This document shows, one piece after another, positions 23,122-31,205 of a stretch of DNA of 64,000 nucleotides. A model generated the notes under the pieces. The model did no database searches. It worked only from the letters and a program-made list of their open reading frames with translations, and was not told the DNA's origin. Positions within the stretch are counted from its first letter, which is position 1. Every line of letters starts with the position of its first letter. Origin of the DNA: Sulfuritalea sp. (lineage in GTDB: Bacteria; Pseudomonadota; Gammaproteobacteria; Burkholderiales; Rhodocyclaceae); assembly GCA_022842325.1 (NCBI GenBank), contig JALHPU010000001.1:80934-144933 (forward strand). The letters run 5' to 3'. Made by a program: the position numbers and the translations under genes.

Positions 23122-24428
23122 CCCAGTTCCTCCATGCGCAGCCGGATCACCTTCTTCTTCACCACCGGCAGCGCCTCGATCTTCACGATCGCGGCATCGA
23201 CATTCTTCTCCCGCGTGACGTGGGTCAGCATGATGATATCGGTCTGGTCTTCGCCCTCACCCGGCTCACGCTGGATCATGGCAGCGGTGGAAATCTGCTG
23301 ATCGGCGAGGATGCGCGTGATGTCGGCCAGCACACCGGGCTTGTCCTCCACGCGCAGGCGCAGGTAGTAGCTGGTTTCGACCTCGGACATGGGCAGGATC
23401 GGCGTGTCTTCCATCGCATCGGGCTGGAAGGCCAGGTGCGGTACGCGATGCTCGGGGTCCGAGGTATGCAGGCGGGTGACATCGACCAGGTCGGCGATCA
23501 CCGCCGAGGCGGTCGGTTCGGCGCCGGCACCCTTGCCGTAATACAGCGTGGCGCCGACCGCGTCGCCCTGCACCAGCACGGCGTTCATCGCGCCTTCGAC
23601 GTTGGCGATCAGGCGCTTGGCCGGGATCAGGGTCGGATGCACGCGCAGCTCCACTCCGTCCGGGCGGCGACGCGTGATGCCGAGCAGCTTGATCCGGTAA
23701 CCGAGCTGCTCGGCGTACTTGATGTCGTCGGCGTCGAGCTGGCTGATGCCTTCGACGTGGGCCTTGTCGAACTGCATCGGAATGCCGAAGGCCAGAGCGG
23801 AAAGTATGGTTATCTTGTGCGCGGCGTCGACGCCCTCGATGTCGAAGGTCGGATCGGCCTCGGCATAGCCCAGGCGCTGCGCTTCTTTCAGCACGACGTC
23901 GAAGGGCAGGCCCTTGTCGCGCATCTCGGAGAGGATGAAGTTGGTGGTGCCGTTGATGATGCCGGCGATCCACTGGATGCGGTTGGCCGAGAGGCCCTCG
24001 CGCAGCGCCTTGATGATCGGGATGCCGCCGGCCACCGCCGCCTCGAAGGCGACCATGACGCCCTTCGCGTGCGCTGCGGCGAAGATCTCGTTGCCATGCA
24101 CCGCCAGCAGCGCCTTGTTGGCCGTCACCACGTGCTTGCCGTTGGCGATGGCCTTCAGCACCAGTTCCTTGGCGATGCCATAGCCGCCGATCAGCTCGAT
24201 GACGATGTCGATCTCGGGATCGCTGACCACGGCGACGGCATCGTCGGTGACCTGCGCCCGGCCGGCGGTGACCTGCCGCGCCAGTTCGAGGTTCTTGTCC
24301 GCCACCTTGGTGATGCGGATCGGACGGCCGGCGCGGCGCGTGATTTCGGCTTCGTTGCGGGCCAGTACATTAAAGGTGCCGCCACCGACGGTGCCGATGC
24401 CGAGGAGTCCTACGTTGATGGGTTTCAT
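23118..24428 (-). CDS. hom: Homoserine dehydrogenase
   Basis: A 436-aa NAD(P)-dependent enzyme reducing aspartate-semialdehyde to homoserine. The nucleotide motif GLLGIGTVGGGTF is at 7-19, TANKALLAVHG near 106, and the catalytic domain has GIINGTTNFILSEM near 172 and AEADPTFDIEG near 207. A C-terminal ACT domain (about 350-430: YYLRLRVEDKPGVLADITRILAD) gives likely threonine feedback. It is the monofunctional form, without an aspartokinase. The gene lies 96 nt downstream of alaA. Confidence 0.96.
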   Translation of the reverse strand: MKPINVGLLGIGTVGGGTFNVLARNEAEITRRAGRPIRITKVADKNLELARQVTAGRAQVTDDAVAVVSDPEIDIVIELIGGYGIAKELVLKAIANGKHVVTANKALLAVHGNEIFAAAHAKGVMVAFEAAVAGGIPIIKALREGLSANRIQWIAGIINGTTNFILSEMRDKGLPFDVVLKEAQRLGYAEADPTFDIEGVDAAHKITILSALAFGIPMQFDKAHVEGISQLDADDIKYAEQLGYRIKLLGITRRRPDGVELRVHPTLIPAKRLIANVEGAMNAVLVQGDAVGATLYYGKGAGAEPTASAVIADLVDVTRLHTSDPEHRVPHLAFQPDAMEDTPILPMSEVETSYYLRLRVEDKPGVLADITRILADQQISTAAMIQREPGEGEDQTDIIMLTHVTREKNVDAAIVKIEALPVVKKKVIRLRMEELG

Positions 24429-24524
24429 TTCGGGGGGTTCCTAGAATGCAGACGACGGGTCGCCGCCGGCCGCAATCCAGGAACGCGTTGTGCCCCTGCA
24501 AAGCCGCCGGCAGTACAAGTTCAA

Positions 24525-25751
24525 TCAGTTGCCATAACGCCTTCGATAGCCGTCGAGAAAGCGCGCAATGCGGCCGATGGCTTCGCGCAGGTCGTCCTCG
24601 TGCGGGAGGAACACCAGGCGGAAGTGGTCGGGATGCGGCCAGTTGAAACCGGTGCCCTGCACCAGCAGCACTTTTTCCGCGATCAGCAGCTCACCGATGA
24701 AGTCCTGGTCGTCCGTGATCGGATACATCTTCGGGTCGAGGCGCGGAAACATGTACAGCGTGGCCTGGGGCTTGACGCAGCTGACCCCGGGAATTGCCGT
24801 GATCAGCTCATGGGCGACATCGCGCTGGCGACACATGCGTCCGCCCGGGGCGACCAGGTCGTCGATGCTCTGGTAGCCGCCGAGGGCGGTCTGGATGCCC
24901 CACTGGCCGGGCACATTGGCGCACAGGCGCATCGAGGCCAGCATGTCGAGGCCGTCGATGTAGTCGCGCGCATGCTTCTTCTCGCCGGAGACGATCATCC
25001 AGCCCGAGCGGTAGCCGCAGGAACGATAGTTCTTCGACAGGCCGTTGAAGGTGATGGTCAGCACGTCTTCCGACAACGCGCCGATCGAGGTGTGGGTCAC
25101 GCCATCGTAGAGCACCTTGTCATAGACCTCGTCGGCATAGATGATCAGGTCGTTCTGGCGCGCGATTTCGATGATTTCCCTGAGCACCTCGTCCGGATAC
25201 ACGGCTCCGGTCGGGTTGTTGGGATTGATGATGACGATGGCCCGCGTCTGCGGCGTGATCTTGGCGCGGATGTCGGCCAGATCCGGCATCCAGCCGGCGC
25301 CCTCGTCGCACAGGTAGTGTCGCGGCGTGCCGCCGGACAGGCTCACGGCCGCGGTCCACAGCGGATAGTCGGGGGCCGGCACCAGCACTTCGTCGCCGGT
25401 ATCGAGCAGGGCATTCATGGCCATCACGATCAGTTCGGAGACGCCGTTGCCGATGTAGATGTCCTCGATGCCGACGCCCTTGATGTGCTTCTGCTGCGAA
25501 TAATGCATTACCGCCTTGCGCGCCGAAAAGATGCCCTTGGAATCGACATAGCCGGCCGCGCCGGGCAGATTGCGGATCATGTCCTGCTGGATTTCCTCGG
25601 GGGAATCGAAACCGAAGGCGGCGAGATTGCCGATGTTCAGCTTGATGATCTTGTGGCCTTCCTCTTCCATCTGCCGGGCGCGGGCGAGCACGGGGCCGCG
25701 AATGTCGTAACAGACGTTGGCGAGTTTGGCGGATTTATTTACGGGTTGCAT
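24525..25751 (-). CDS. alaA: Pyridoxal phosphate-dependent aminotransferase, AlaA (glutamate-pyruvate) type
   Basis: A 408-aa class I aminotransferase closely resembling E. coli AlaA (YfbQ) in many blocks: KLANVCYDIRGPVL, YIGNGVSELIVMAMNALL, VPAPDYPLWTAAVSLSGG, NPNNPTGAVYPDE, and the PLP lysine in TFNGLSKNYR near residue 240. AlaA makes alanine from pyruvate with glutamate. The ATG at 25751 follows AAAGGA; an upstream frame extension lacks conservation. Its placement before hom and thrC is common in betaproteobacteria. Confidence 0.9.
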   Translation of the reverse strand: MQPVNKSAKLANVCYDIRGPVLARARQMEEEGHKIIKLNIGNLAAFGFDSPEEIQQDMIRNLPGAAGYVDSKGIFSARKAVMHYSQQKHIKGVGIEDIYIGNGVSELIVMAMNALLDTGDEVLVPAPDYPLWTAAVSLSGGTPRHYLCDEGAGWMPDLADIRAKITPQTRAIVIINPNNPTGAVYPDEVLREIIEIARQNDLIIYADEVYDKVLYDGVTHTSIGALSEDVLTITFNGLSKNYRSCGYRSGWMIVSGEKKHARDYIDGLDMLASMRLCANVPGQWGIQTALGGYQSIDDLVAPGGRMCRQRDVAHELITAIPGVSCVKPQATLYMFPRLDPKMYPITDDQDFIGELLIAEKVLLVQGTGFNWPHPDHFRLVFLPHEDDLREAIGRIARFLDGYRRRYGN

Positions 25752-25797
25752 CTGCAACCGTCCTTTCTGCGTGATGCAGCCCGGTTCGGGCCGCGTC

Positions 25798-25818
25798 GGT
25801 AAAATGTATAATGTTACC
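25798..25818. promoter_or_regulatory. Divergent promoter/operator region between alaA and the Mth938-like gene
   Basis: GGTAA (25798-25802) and TTACC (25814-25818) form an inverted repeat around an AT-rich centre that contains a consensus TATAAT (25807-25812) on the plus strand. No strong -35 is seen on either strand. The rest of the 179-nt gap (25752-25930) has nothing further that I recognise. Confidence 0.4.
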
Positions 25819-25930
25819 CAAGCCAATGCTGCACCGCAAATCCAGATTTGATGCGGCTTTCGGCCACCCCCGACCCTGCATGTCCTTTGCCAATCCAGTT
25901 GCCGATCTCGTTGCCAAACTCGCGCCCTGA

Positions 25931-26311
25931 ATGAAGCTGCATTCCTCCGACACCGCCGGTCTGCTCGCGATCACCGCTTACGACGCCGAGTCCATCGCCG
26001 TGAACGGACGGCGGCTGACGCAGAGCTTCCTGCTGACGCCCCACCAACTGATCGAGGACTGGCCGCCTGCATCGGTCGATAGCCTGACCGAGGCCGACCT
26101 GCAGGCCATCGCTGAACTCGGCTGCCCGATCGTCCTGCTGGGCACCGGACCGCGCCAGCGCTTCCCCGCCACAGCCCTGCTACGGCCGCTGATCCAGCGG
26201 CGAATCGGCGTCGAGGTCATGGACAGCCATGCCGCCTGCCGCACCTACAACATCCTGATGGCCGAAGGACGCGACGTCGCGGCGGCTCTGATCATCGAAT
26301 GCGCGACCTAG
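25931..26311 (+). CDS. Mth938-like domain (DUF498/NDUFAF3 family) protein
   Basis: A 126-aa protein of the Mth938/NDUFAF3 family. Characteristic sequences are the LTPHQLIEDWPP segment, VLLGTGPRQRFP (about 74-85) and the C-terminal GVEVMDSHAACRTYNILMAE. The mitochondrial relative assists complex I assembly; the bacterial role is not established. Its 3' end overlaps the start of arnT by 13 nt. This adjacency to glycosyltransferase genes recurs in betaproteobacteria but gives no clear functional link. Confidence 0.88.
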   Translation: MKLHSSDTAGLLAITAYDAESIAVNGRRLTQSFLLTPHQLIEDWPPASVDSLTEADLQAIAELGCPIVLLGTGPRQRFPATALLRPLIQRRIGVEVMDSHAACRTYNILMAEGRDVAAALIIECAT

Positions 26312-27960
26312 CTCAAGCGCGCGAACTGCGCCGCGGGACGCTGCTGATCCTGCTGCTGGCCTTCGTCCTGGTCTGGTTCGGCACCCTGGAACATCGCCGC
26401 CTGATCAACCCCGACGAGGGCCGCTATTCCGAAATTCCGCGCGAAATGGTGGCCAGCGGCGACTGGTTGACGCCGCGCCTCAACAACATCAAATATTTCG
26501 AGAAGCCGGCGCTGCAATACTGGGCCACCGCCGCCGCCTTCACCGTGTTCGGCGAACACCACTGGACCGCGCGCCTCTGGCCGGCCCTGACCGGCTTCCT
26601 CGGCATACTTTTCACGGCCTTTGCCACGGCGCGGCTGTTCGGCCTCCAGGCCGGTCTGATAGCGGGCGCGGTGCTGGGCGGCAGCGTGCTGTGGAATGTC
26701 ATCGGCCACGTCAATACGCTGGACATGGGCGTCAGCTTCTTCCTCGCTGCCGCCGTGTTCGCCCTCTGCCTGGGCCAACGCGACGACGCCGCGCCGGCTG
26801 AAAGTCGGCGCTGGCAGGACGCCGCCTGGGTCCTGCTGGCGCTGGCGATACTCTCCAAGGGGTTGATCGGGCTGGTGCTGCCGGCCGCCACGGTAGTCGC
26901 CTACGCCCTGTGGCAGCGCGACTGGGGCTTCATCCTGCGCATCCGTCCGCTGCGCGGCGTGCTGATCCTGCTGGCGATCACGGCGCCCTGGTTCATCGCG
27001 GTATCGCTGGCCAACCCGGAGTTCGCCCATTTCTTTTTCATCCACGAGCATTTCCAACGCTTCCTGACCAAGGCCCACGGCCGCTATCAGCCGATGTGGT
27101 ACTTCATCCCGATCCTGCTGATCGGCATGCTGCCCTGGCTCGGCAGCCTGGCCCAGGGACTGGCGGCCGGAACCCGCAGCGAAGCGGGCCGGCGTTTCCA
27201 GCCGCGCCGCTTCCTGCTGGTGTGGGCGGTCCTGGTGTTTGTCTTCTTCTCGGTCTCCAGTTCCAAACTGGCGTCCTACATCCTGCCGATCTTCCCGGCG
27301 CTCGCCGCCCTGATCGGCCTGCACCTGACGGGCTATGCCGCCTCGCGCCGCATCGAGTGGCATGCGCTGCCGGCCATCATCGTCGGCGCGGCCTGCCTGT
27401 TCCTGGTGCCTTTCGTCACCCGCTTTGCCAGCGACAAGGTGCCGGTGGCGCTCTACGAAGACTATCAACCCTGGCTGTATGGCGGCTCTGCGGCCCTGCT
27501 GCTCGGCGGCCTGCTGGCGTTCTGGCTGGGACGCCAGGGGCGCAGCGTGGCGGCGGCATTCAGCCTGGCCTTCGGCGGCTTCGCCTTCGGCCAGGGCTTC
27601 CTGCTCGGGCACGACACGCTCGGCTCGGTGCACTCGGCCCACGACGTGGCCGCAGCGATCCGCACCCAGGTGCCGGCCGACGCCCCGTTCTTCAGCGTCG
27701 ACACCTACGACCAGACCCTGCAGTTCTATCTCAAGCGCACCACCACGATGGTGGCCTATCGCGACGAACTGGGCTTCGGCATCAGCCAGGAACCGCACAA
27801 GTTCATTCCCGACGTCGCCGGCTTCGAGCGCGCCTGGAATGCCGCTCCGGTCGCCTGGGCCTTGATGGCGCCGGCGCTCTGGCAGGAAATGCAAAAGAAA
27901 GGTCTACCCATGATCGTGGTGATCCGCGACACCCGCCGTGTCATTGTGCGCAAGCCATGA
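26299..27960 (+). CDS. arnT: ArnT-like glycosyltransferase (family 39, L-Ara4N transferase)
   Basis: A 553-aa inner-membrane GT-C glycosyltransferase. The periplasmic acidic motif RLINPDEGRYSEIPREM is near 34-50, followed by DWLTPRLNNIKYFEKPALQYW, both hallmarks of ArnT/PMT-type enzymes. About 11-13 hydrophobic segments follow, then a soluble C-terminal domain. ArnT moves L-Ara4N from undecaprenyl phosphate to lipid A phosphates, lowering negative charge and polymyxin binding. The other arn genes follow directly. It overlaps the next gene by 4 nt. Confidence 0.9.
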   Translation: MRDLAQARELRRGTLLILLLAFVLVWFGTLEHRRLINPDEGRYSEIPREMVASGDWLTPRLNNIKYFEKPALQYWATAAAFTVFGEHHWTARLWPALTGFLGILFTAFATARLFGLQAGLIAGAVLGGSVLWNVIGHVNTLDMGVSFFLAAAVFALCLGQRDDAAPAESRRWQDAAWVLLALAILSKGLIGLVLPAATVVAYALWQRDWGFILRIRPLRGVLILLAITAPWFIAVSLANPEFAHFFFIHEHFQRFLTKAHGRYQPMWYFIPILLIGMLPWLGSLAQGLAAGTRSEAGRRFQPRRFLLVWAVLVFVFFSVSSSKLASYILPIFPALAALIGLHLTGYAASRRIEWHALPAIIVGAACLFLVPFVTRFASDKVPVALYEDYQPWLYGGSAALLLGGLLAFWLGRQGRSVAAAFSLAFGGFAFGQGFLLGHDTLGSVHSAHDVAAAIRTQVPADAPFFSVDTYDQTLQFYLKRTTTMVAYRDELGFGISQEPHKFIPDVAGFERAWNAAPVAWALMAPALWQEMQKKGLPMIVVIRDTRRVIVRKP

Positions 27961-28328
27961 ATGCCGTCAGCTTTTCCCTGATCCTCGCCGGCGTGCTGCT
28001 CAACGCCGCCGCACAACTGCTGCTCAAGGCCGGCACCAACGTAGTCGGCCATTTCGAGTTCCATGCCGACAACATCCTGCCGATCGGCCTCAAGTTGGCC
28101 TTCCAGCCTTACATCATGACCGGCATGGCCTGCTACGCGGTGAGCCTGGTGGTCTGGATCATGGCGCTCTCGAGGGTGCCCGTGTCGATCGCCTACCCGA
28201 TGCTGTCGATCGGCTACGTGATCAACGCCTTCATCGCCTGGCACTGGTTCGGCGAAGCGCTGGCGGCGCAGAAGCTGCTCGGCATCGGCTTCATCGTGGT
28301 CGGCGTGTTTTTGGTGGCGAGGTCATGA
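27957..28328 (+). CDS. SMR/EamA-type small transporter, ArnE/ArnF-like
   Basis: A 123-aa protein with four hydrophobic segments of the small multidrug resistance fold (LLNAAAQLLLKAG near 12-24; PVSIAYPMLSIGYVINAF near 77-94). In Arn operons the ArnE/ArnF pair flips undecaprenyl-phosphate-L-Ara4N to the periplasm. Only one such gene is present here, so it may act as a homodimer. ATGA overlaps connect it to arnT upstream and arnB downstream. Confidence 0.8.
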   Translation: MNAVSFSLILAGVLLNAAAQLLLKAGTNVVGHFEFHADNILPIGLKLAFQPYIMTGMACYAVSLVVWIMALSRVPVSIAYPMLSIGYVINAFIAWHWFGEALAAQKLLGIGFIVVGVFLVARS

Positions 28329-29479
28329 GCGTTCCGTTCCTTCCTTTTACCCGCCCCTCGATCGACGAGGACACGATTGCCAAAGTCGCCAATGTGCTGC
28401 GCTCCGGCTGGATCACCAGCGGCCCCAAGGTGGCGGCCTTCGAGGCGGCGCTGTCCGACTATTGCGGCGGCCGGCCGGTGCGCGCCTTCAATTCCGGGAC
28501 GGCGACGCTCGAAGTCGCGCTGCGTCTCGCGGGAGTCGGAGGTGACAAAAATGCGGGCGACACGGTGATCACCACGCCGCTGACCTGGGTCGCCACCGCC
28601 AACGTGATTCTCGAGGTCGGGGCGACGCCGGTATTCGTCGATATCGATCCGGTCACGCGCAACATCGACCTCGACCGACTCGAAGCCGCGATCACGCCGC
28701 AGACCAGGGCCATCATTCCGGTGGATCTCGCCGGCCTGCCGGTCGACCGCGAGCGGCTATACGCCATCGCCGGCAAGCACGGCGTGCGCGTCATCGAGGA
28801 CGCCGCGCAATCCTTCGGCGCCTCCTGGCAGGACCGGCGTATCGGCACTTCTTTCGGCGACGGCCGCGATTTCGTTTCCTTCAGCTTTCACGCCAACAAG
28901 AACCTGACCACCGGCGAGGGCGGCGCCCTGGTGCTGCCTGACGACATCGACCCGGGCCTGTGCGAACGCCTGCGCCTGCAGGGCGTGCGGCGTTTTCCCG
29001 ACGGCGGCATGGACGTCGACGTGCTGGGCGGCAAATTCAACCTGACCGACATCGCCGCCACCATCGGCCTCGGCCAGCTGAAGCACCTCGAAGGCTTCAC
29101 GGCGCGACGCCGCCTGCTGGCGCGCGAGTATTTCCGGCGCATCGATCCGTCCCTGGGGCTGGAACTGCCGGTCGCCGACTTCACCCAGTCCAACTGGCAC
29201 ATGTTCCAGGTCCTGCTGCCGGCCGGCACCGACCGCGGCCATTTCATCGCGGCGATGAAGCAGCGCGGCATCGGCGTCGGCGTGCACTACCCGGCGCTGC
29301 ACTTGTTCTCGCTGTATCGCGCCCTCGGTTTCAGGGAAGGCGATTTTCCCGAGGCCGAGCGCGTCGGCGCCACCACCGTCACCTTGCCGCTGTTCCCCGC
29401 GATGTCGGACAGCGACATCGAGCGCGTCTGCGCGGCACTTGCCGAGTCGCTGGCGTCGAACTTGCGATCTGCCTCCTGA
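28325..29479 (+). CDS. arnB: UDP-4-amino-4-deoxy-L-arabinose--oxoglutarate aminotransferase ArnB-type
   Basis: A 384-aa DegT/DnrJ/EryC1 aminotransferase. The PLP lysine lies in SFSFHANKNLTTGEGGA near residue 187, and the N-terminus shows VLRSGWITSGPKVAAFE and FNSGTATLEVALRLAG. It transaminates UDP-Ara4O to UDP-L-Ara4N with glutamate. It starts with an ATGA overlap. The next arn gene (arnC) is 787 nt away, with a toxin-antitoxin pair in between. Confidence 0.9.
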   Translation: MSVPFLPFTRPSIDEDTIAKVANVLRSGWITSGPKVAAFEAALSDYCGGRPVRAFNSGTATLEVALRLAGVGGDKNAGDTVITTPLTWVATANVILEVGATPVFVDIDPVTRNIDLDRLEAAITPQTRAIIPVDLAGLPVDRERLYAIAGKHGVRVIEDAAQSFGASWQDRRIGTSFGDGRDFVSFSFHANKNLTTGEGGALVLPDDIDPGLCERLRLQGVRRFPDGGMDVDVLGGKFNLTDIAATIGLGQLKHLEGFTARRRLLAREYFRRIDPSLGLELPVADFTQSNWHMFQVLLPAGTDRGHFIAAMKQRGIGVGVHYPALHLFSLYRALGFREGDFPEAERVGATTVTLPLFPAMSDSDIERVCAALAESLASNLRSAS

Positions 29480-29485
29480 ACGGCT

Positions 29486-29509
29486 ACCATATGGTCATCT
29501 ACGTGACCA
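29486..29509 (+). promoter_or_regulatory. Likely toxin-antitoxin autoregulatory operator
   Basis: A perfect 10-bp palindrome ACCATATGGT (29486-29495) overlaps an inverted repeat TGGTCA-N6-TGACCA (29492-29497 with 29504-29509). It ends 10 nt before the antitoxin ATG, where Phd-type proteins bind to repress their own operon. Confidence 0.6.
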
Positions 29510-29519
29510 CTTCAAGATC

Positions 29520-29759
29520 ATGACCACCTGCACCGTCGCCGAAGCCAAGGCCCATCTTTCGGAGTTGCTGGCGCGCGTCGAAAGCGGCGAGGAACTCATC
29601 ATCACCCGTCGCGGGCTCCCGGTGGCACAACTCTCGCCCATCCGGCCGATCAAGCGCGCACCCGACTGGCAAGCCATAAGCGCGTTTCGCGAATCGATGC
29701 CCGTTACGGCAGCATCGGCCACCGACCTGGTTCGCGAAATGCGCGACGCCGGCTACTGA
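29520..29759 (+). CDS. Type II antitoxin, Phd/YefM family
   Basis: A 79-aa protein starting MTTCTVAEAKAHLSELLARVESGEELIITRRGLPVAQL, quoted here as the family hallmark in two overlapping parts (AEAKAHLSELL; TRRGLPVAQL). Residues 1-50 form the DNA-binding Phd fold. The C-terminal 25 residues should wrap the toxin. It overlaps the toxin start by one base (TGATG). There is no strong Shine-Dalgarno. It neutralises the PIN toxin and represses the operon through the upstream palindromes. Confidence 0.87.
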   Translation: MTTCTVAEAKAHLSELLARVESGEELIITRRGLPVAQLSPIRPIKRAPDWQAISAFRESMPVTAASATDLVREMRDAGY

Positions 29760-30187
29760 TGCTTTATCTGGACACCGCGGTGGTCCTGACCCTGTTCGTA
29801 CGCGAACCGATGTCGGAATCCGTCGGCAAGTGGATTGCATCCCGTCGCCAGCCACTCGCCTTCAGTGACTGGGGTCTGACGGAATGCGCTTCCGCCCTCG
29901 GCGTCAAGCTGCGTCGCGGCGAGCTTGACGCCAACTTCGCTGGTCGCGCCTTCCAGGCAATCGCCTCGTTTGCCAACGAATCCTGCGAACTCATTGCCTG
30001 CGCCGGCCACCACCAGAGGGAAGCCCAGGGACTGCTGACGCGCTTCGATCTGCCCTTGCGTTCCGGCGATGCCTTGCATCTGGCGATCAGCCAGCATGTT
30101 CAAGCCACCTTGGTGACCTGCGATAAGCAGCTAATGGCCGCCGCCAAAGCGATCGGCGCCAAAGCCCGCGATCCGCTCGCATCGTGA
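29759..30187 (+). CDS. VapC-like PIN-domain toxin
   Basis: A 142-aa PIN ribonuclease. The conserved acidic residues are seen: Asp5 (MLYLDTAVV), Glu in LTECASAL near 42, Asp in RSGDALHLA near 103, and Asp in TCDKQL near 121. PIN toxins cleave tRNA or rRNA. The toxin-antitoxin pair sits between arnB and arnC and probably arrived by insertion. With a Phd-type antitoxin it matches the common Phd-VapC pairing. Confidence 0.87.
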   Translation: MLYLDTAVVLTLFVREPMSESVGKWIASRRQPLAFSDWGLTECASALGVKLRRGELDANFAGRAFQAIASFANESCELIACAGHHQREAQGLLTRFDLPLRSGDALHLAISQHVQATLVTCDKQLMAAAKAIGAKARDPLAS

Positions 30188-30192
30188 AACCG

Positions 30193-30232
30193 TGGTCTGT
30201 CCCTGATTGTTCTTGGTCTGTCCCTGATTGTT
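30193..30232 (+). repeat. Two-copy direct repeat after the toxin gene
   Basis: The 19-bp unit TGGTCTGTCCCTGATTGTT occurs at 30193-30211 and 30214-30232 (period 21 bp). It lies between the toxin stop and arnC. Similar GTCTGTCCC sequences often accompany REP-type or mobile DNA in proteobacteria, so this may mark the edge of the inserted block. Confidence 0.7.
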
Positions 30233-30266
30233 GGGCGCTGATTTCTCCTCGTTAATATCCCGGCTC

Positions 30267-31205
30267 ATGCCCACCCTTTCACTCTCCATCGTCATCCCTG
30301 TCTACAACGAGGAAGCCGGTCTCGAAACGCTTTTCGCCCGCCTCTATCCTGCGCTCGATGCGCTGGGAGAGTCGTATGAAGTAATCTTCATCAACGACGG
30401 CAGCCGCGACCGCTCGGCGGCGATCCTGCGCCAGCAGTTCGAGGCGCGGCCCGACGTCACCCGCGTCATCCTGTTTGCCGCCAACGCCGGCCAGCACATG
30501 GCCATCATGGCCGGCTTCGAGCATTGCCGCGGCGAGATCGTCGTCACCCTGGATGCCGACCTGCAGAACCCGCCCGAGGAAATCGGCAAGCTGATCGCCA
30601 AGATGCGCGAAGGCCACGATTACGTCGGCAGCATCCGCCGCAAGCGCCAGGACAGCCTGTTCCGCACCTGGGCTTCGAAGGCCATGAACCAGCTGCGCGA
30701 AAAAATTACCCGGATCAAGATCACCGACCAGGGCAACATGCTGCGCGCCTATTCGCGCAGCGTGGTGAATGCCATCAACAGCTGCAAGGAAGTCGCGACC
30801 TTCATACCGGCGCTGGCCTACACCTTCGCCCGCAACCCGGCCGAAGTCGTGGTCGAGCACGAGGAACGCGCTGCCGGAGAATCGAAGTATTCGCTCTACA
30901 GCCTGATCCGGCTCAATTTCGACCTGATGACCGGCTTTTCGCTGGTGCCGCTGCAGTGGTTCTCGATGCTCGGCATCCTCGTCTCGTTGGGTTCGGCCGC
31001 ACTGTTCGTGCTGCTGATCGTGCGTCGCCTGATCGTCGGCCCGGAAGCCGAGGGCCTGTTCACTCTGTTTGCGCTGATGTTCTTCCTGATCGGCCTGGCC
31101 CTGTTCGGCATCGGTCTGCTCGGCGAATACATCGGCCGCATCTACCAGCAGGTGCGCCACCGTCCGCGTTATCTGGTCGAGGCGATCCTGGAACAGAAGG
31201 AATGA
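30267..31205 (+). CDS. arnC: Undecaprenyl-phosphate 4-deoxy-4-formamido-L-arabinose transferase ArnC-type
   Basis: A 312-aa GT2 glycosyltransferase with two C-terminal membrane helices (about 230-252 and 265-288). The nucleotide-binding region is LSIVIPVYNEEAGLE and VIFINDGSRDRS; TLDADLQNPPEEI is the DXD region. The QGNMLRAYSR segment fits ArnC/DPM1-type enzymes. It transfers Ara4FN to undecaprenyl phosphate at the inner membrane. The ATG at 30267 is used; a TTG at 30228 would add 13 residues, but part of that is the direct repeat. It overlaps the next gene by ATGA. Confidence 0.9.
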   Translation: MPTLSLSIVIPVYNEEAGLETLFARLYPALDALGESYEVIFINDGSRDRSAAILRQQFEARPDVTRVILFAANAGQHMAIMAGFEHCRGEIVVTLDADLQNPPEEIGKLIAKMREGHDYVGSIRRKRQDSLFRTWASKAMNQLREKITRIKITDQGNMLRAYSRSVVNAINSCKEVATFIPALAYTFARNPAEVVVEHEERAAGESKYSLYSLIRLNFDLMTGFSLVPLQWFSMLGILVSLGSAALFVLLIVRRLIVGPEAEGLFTLFALMFFLIGLALFGIGLLGEYIGRIYQQVRHRPRYLVEAILEQKE

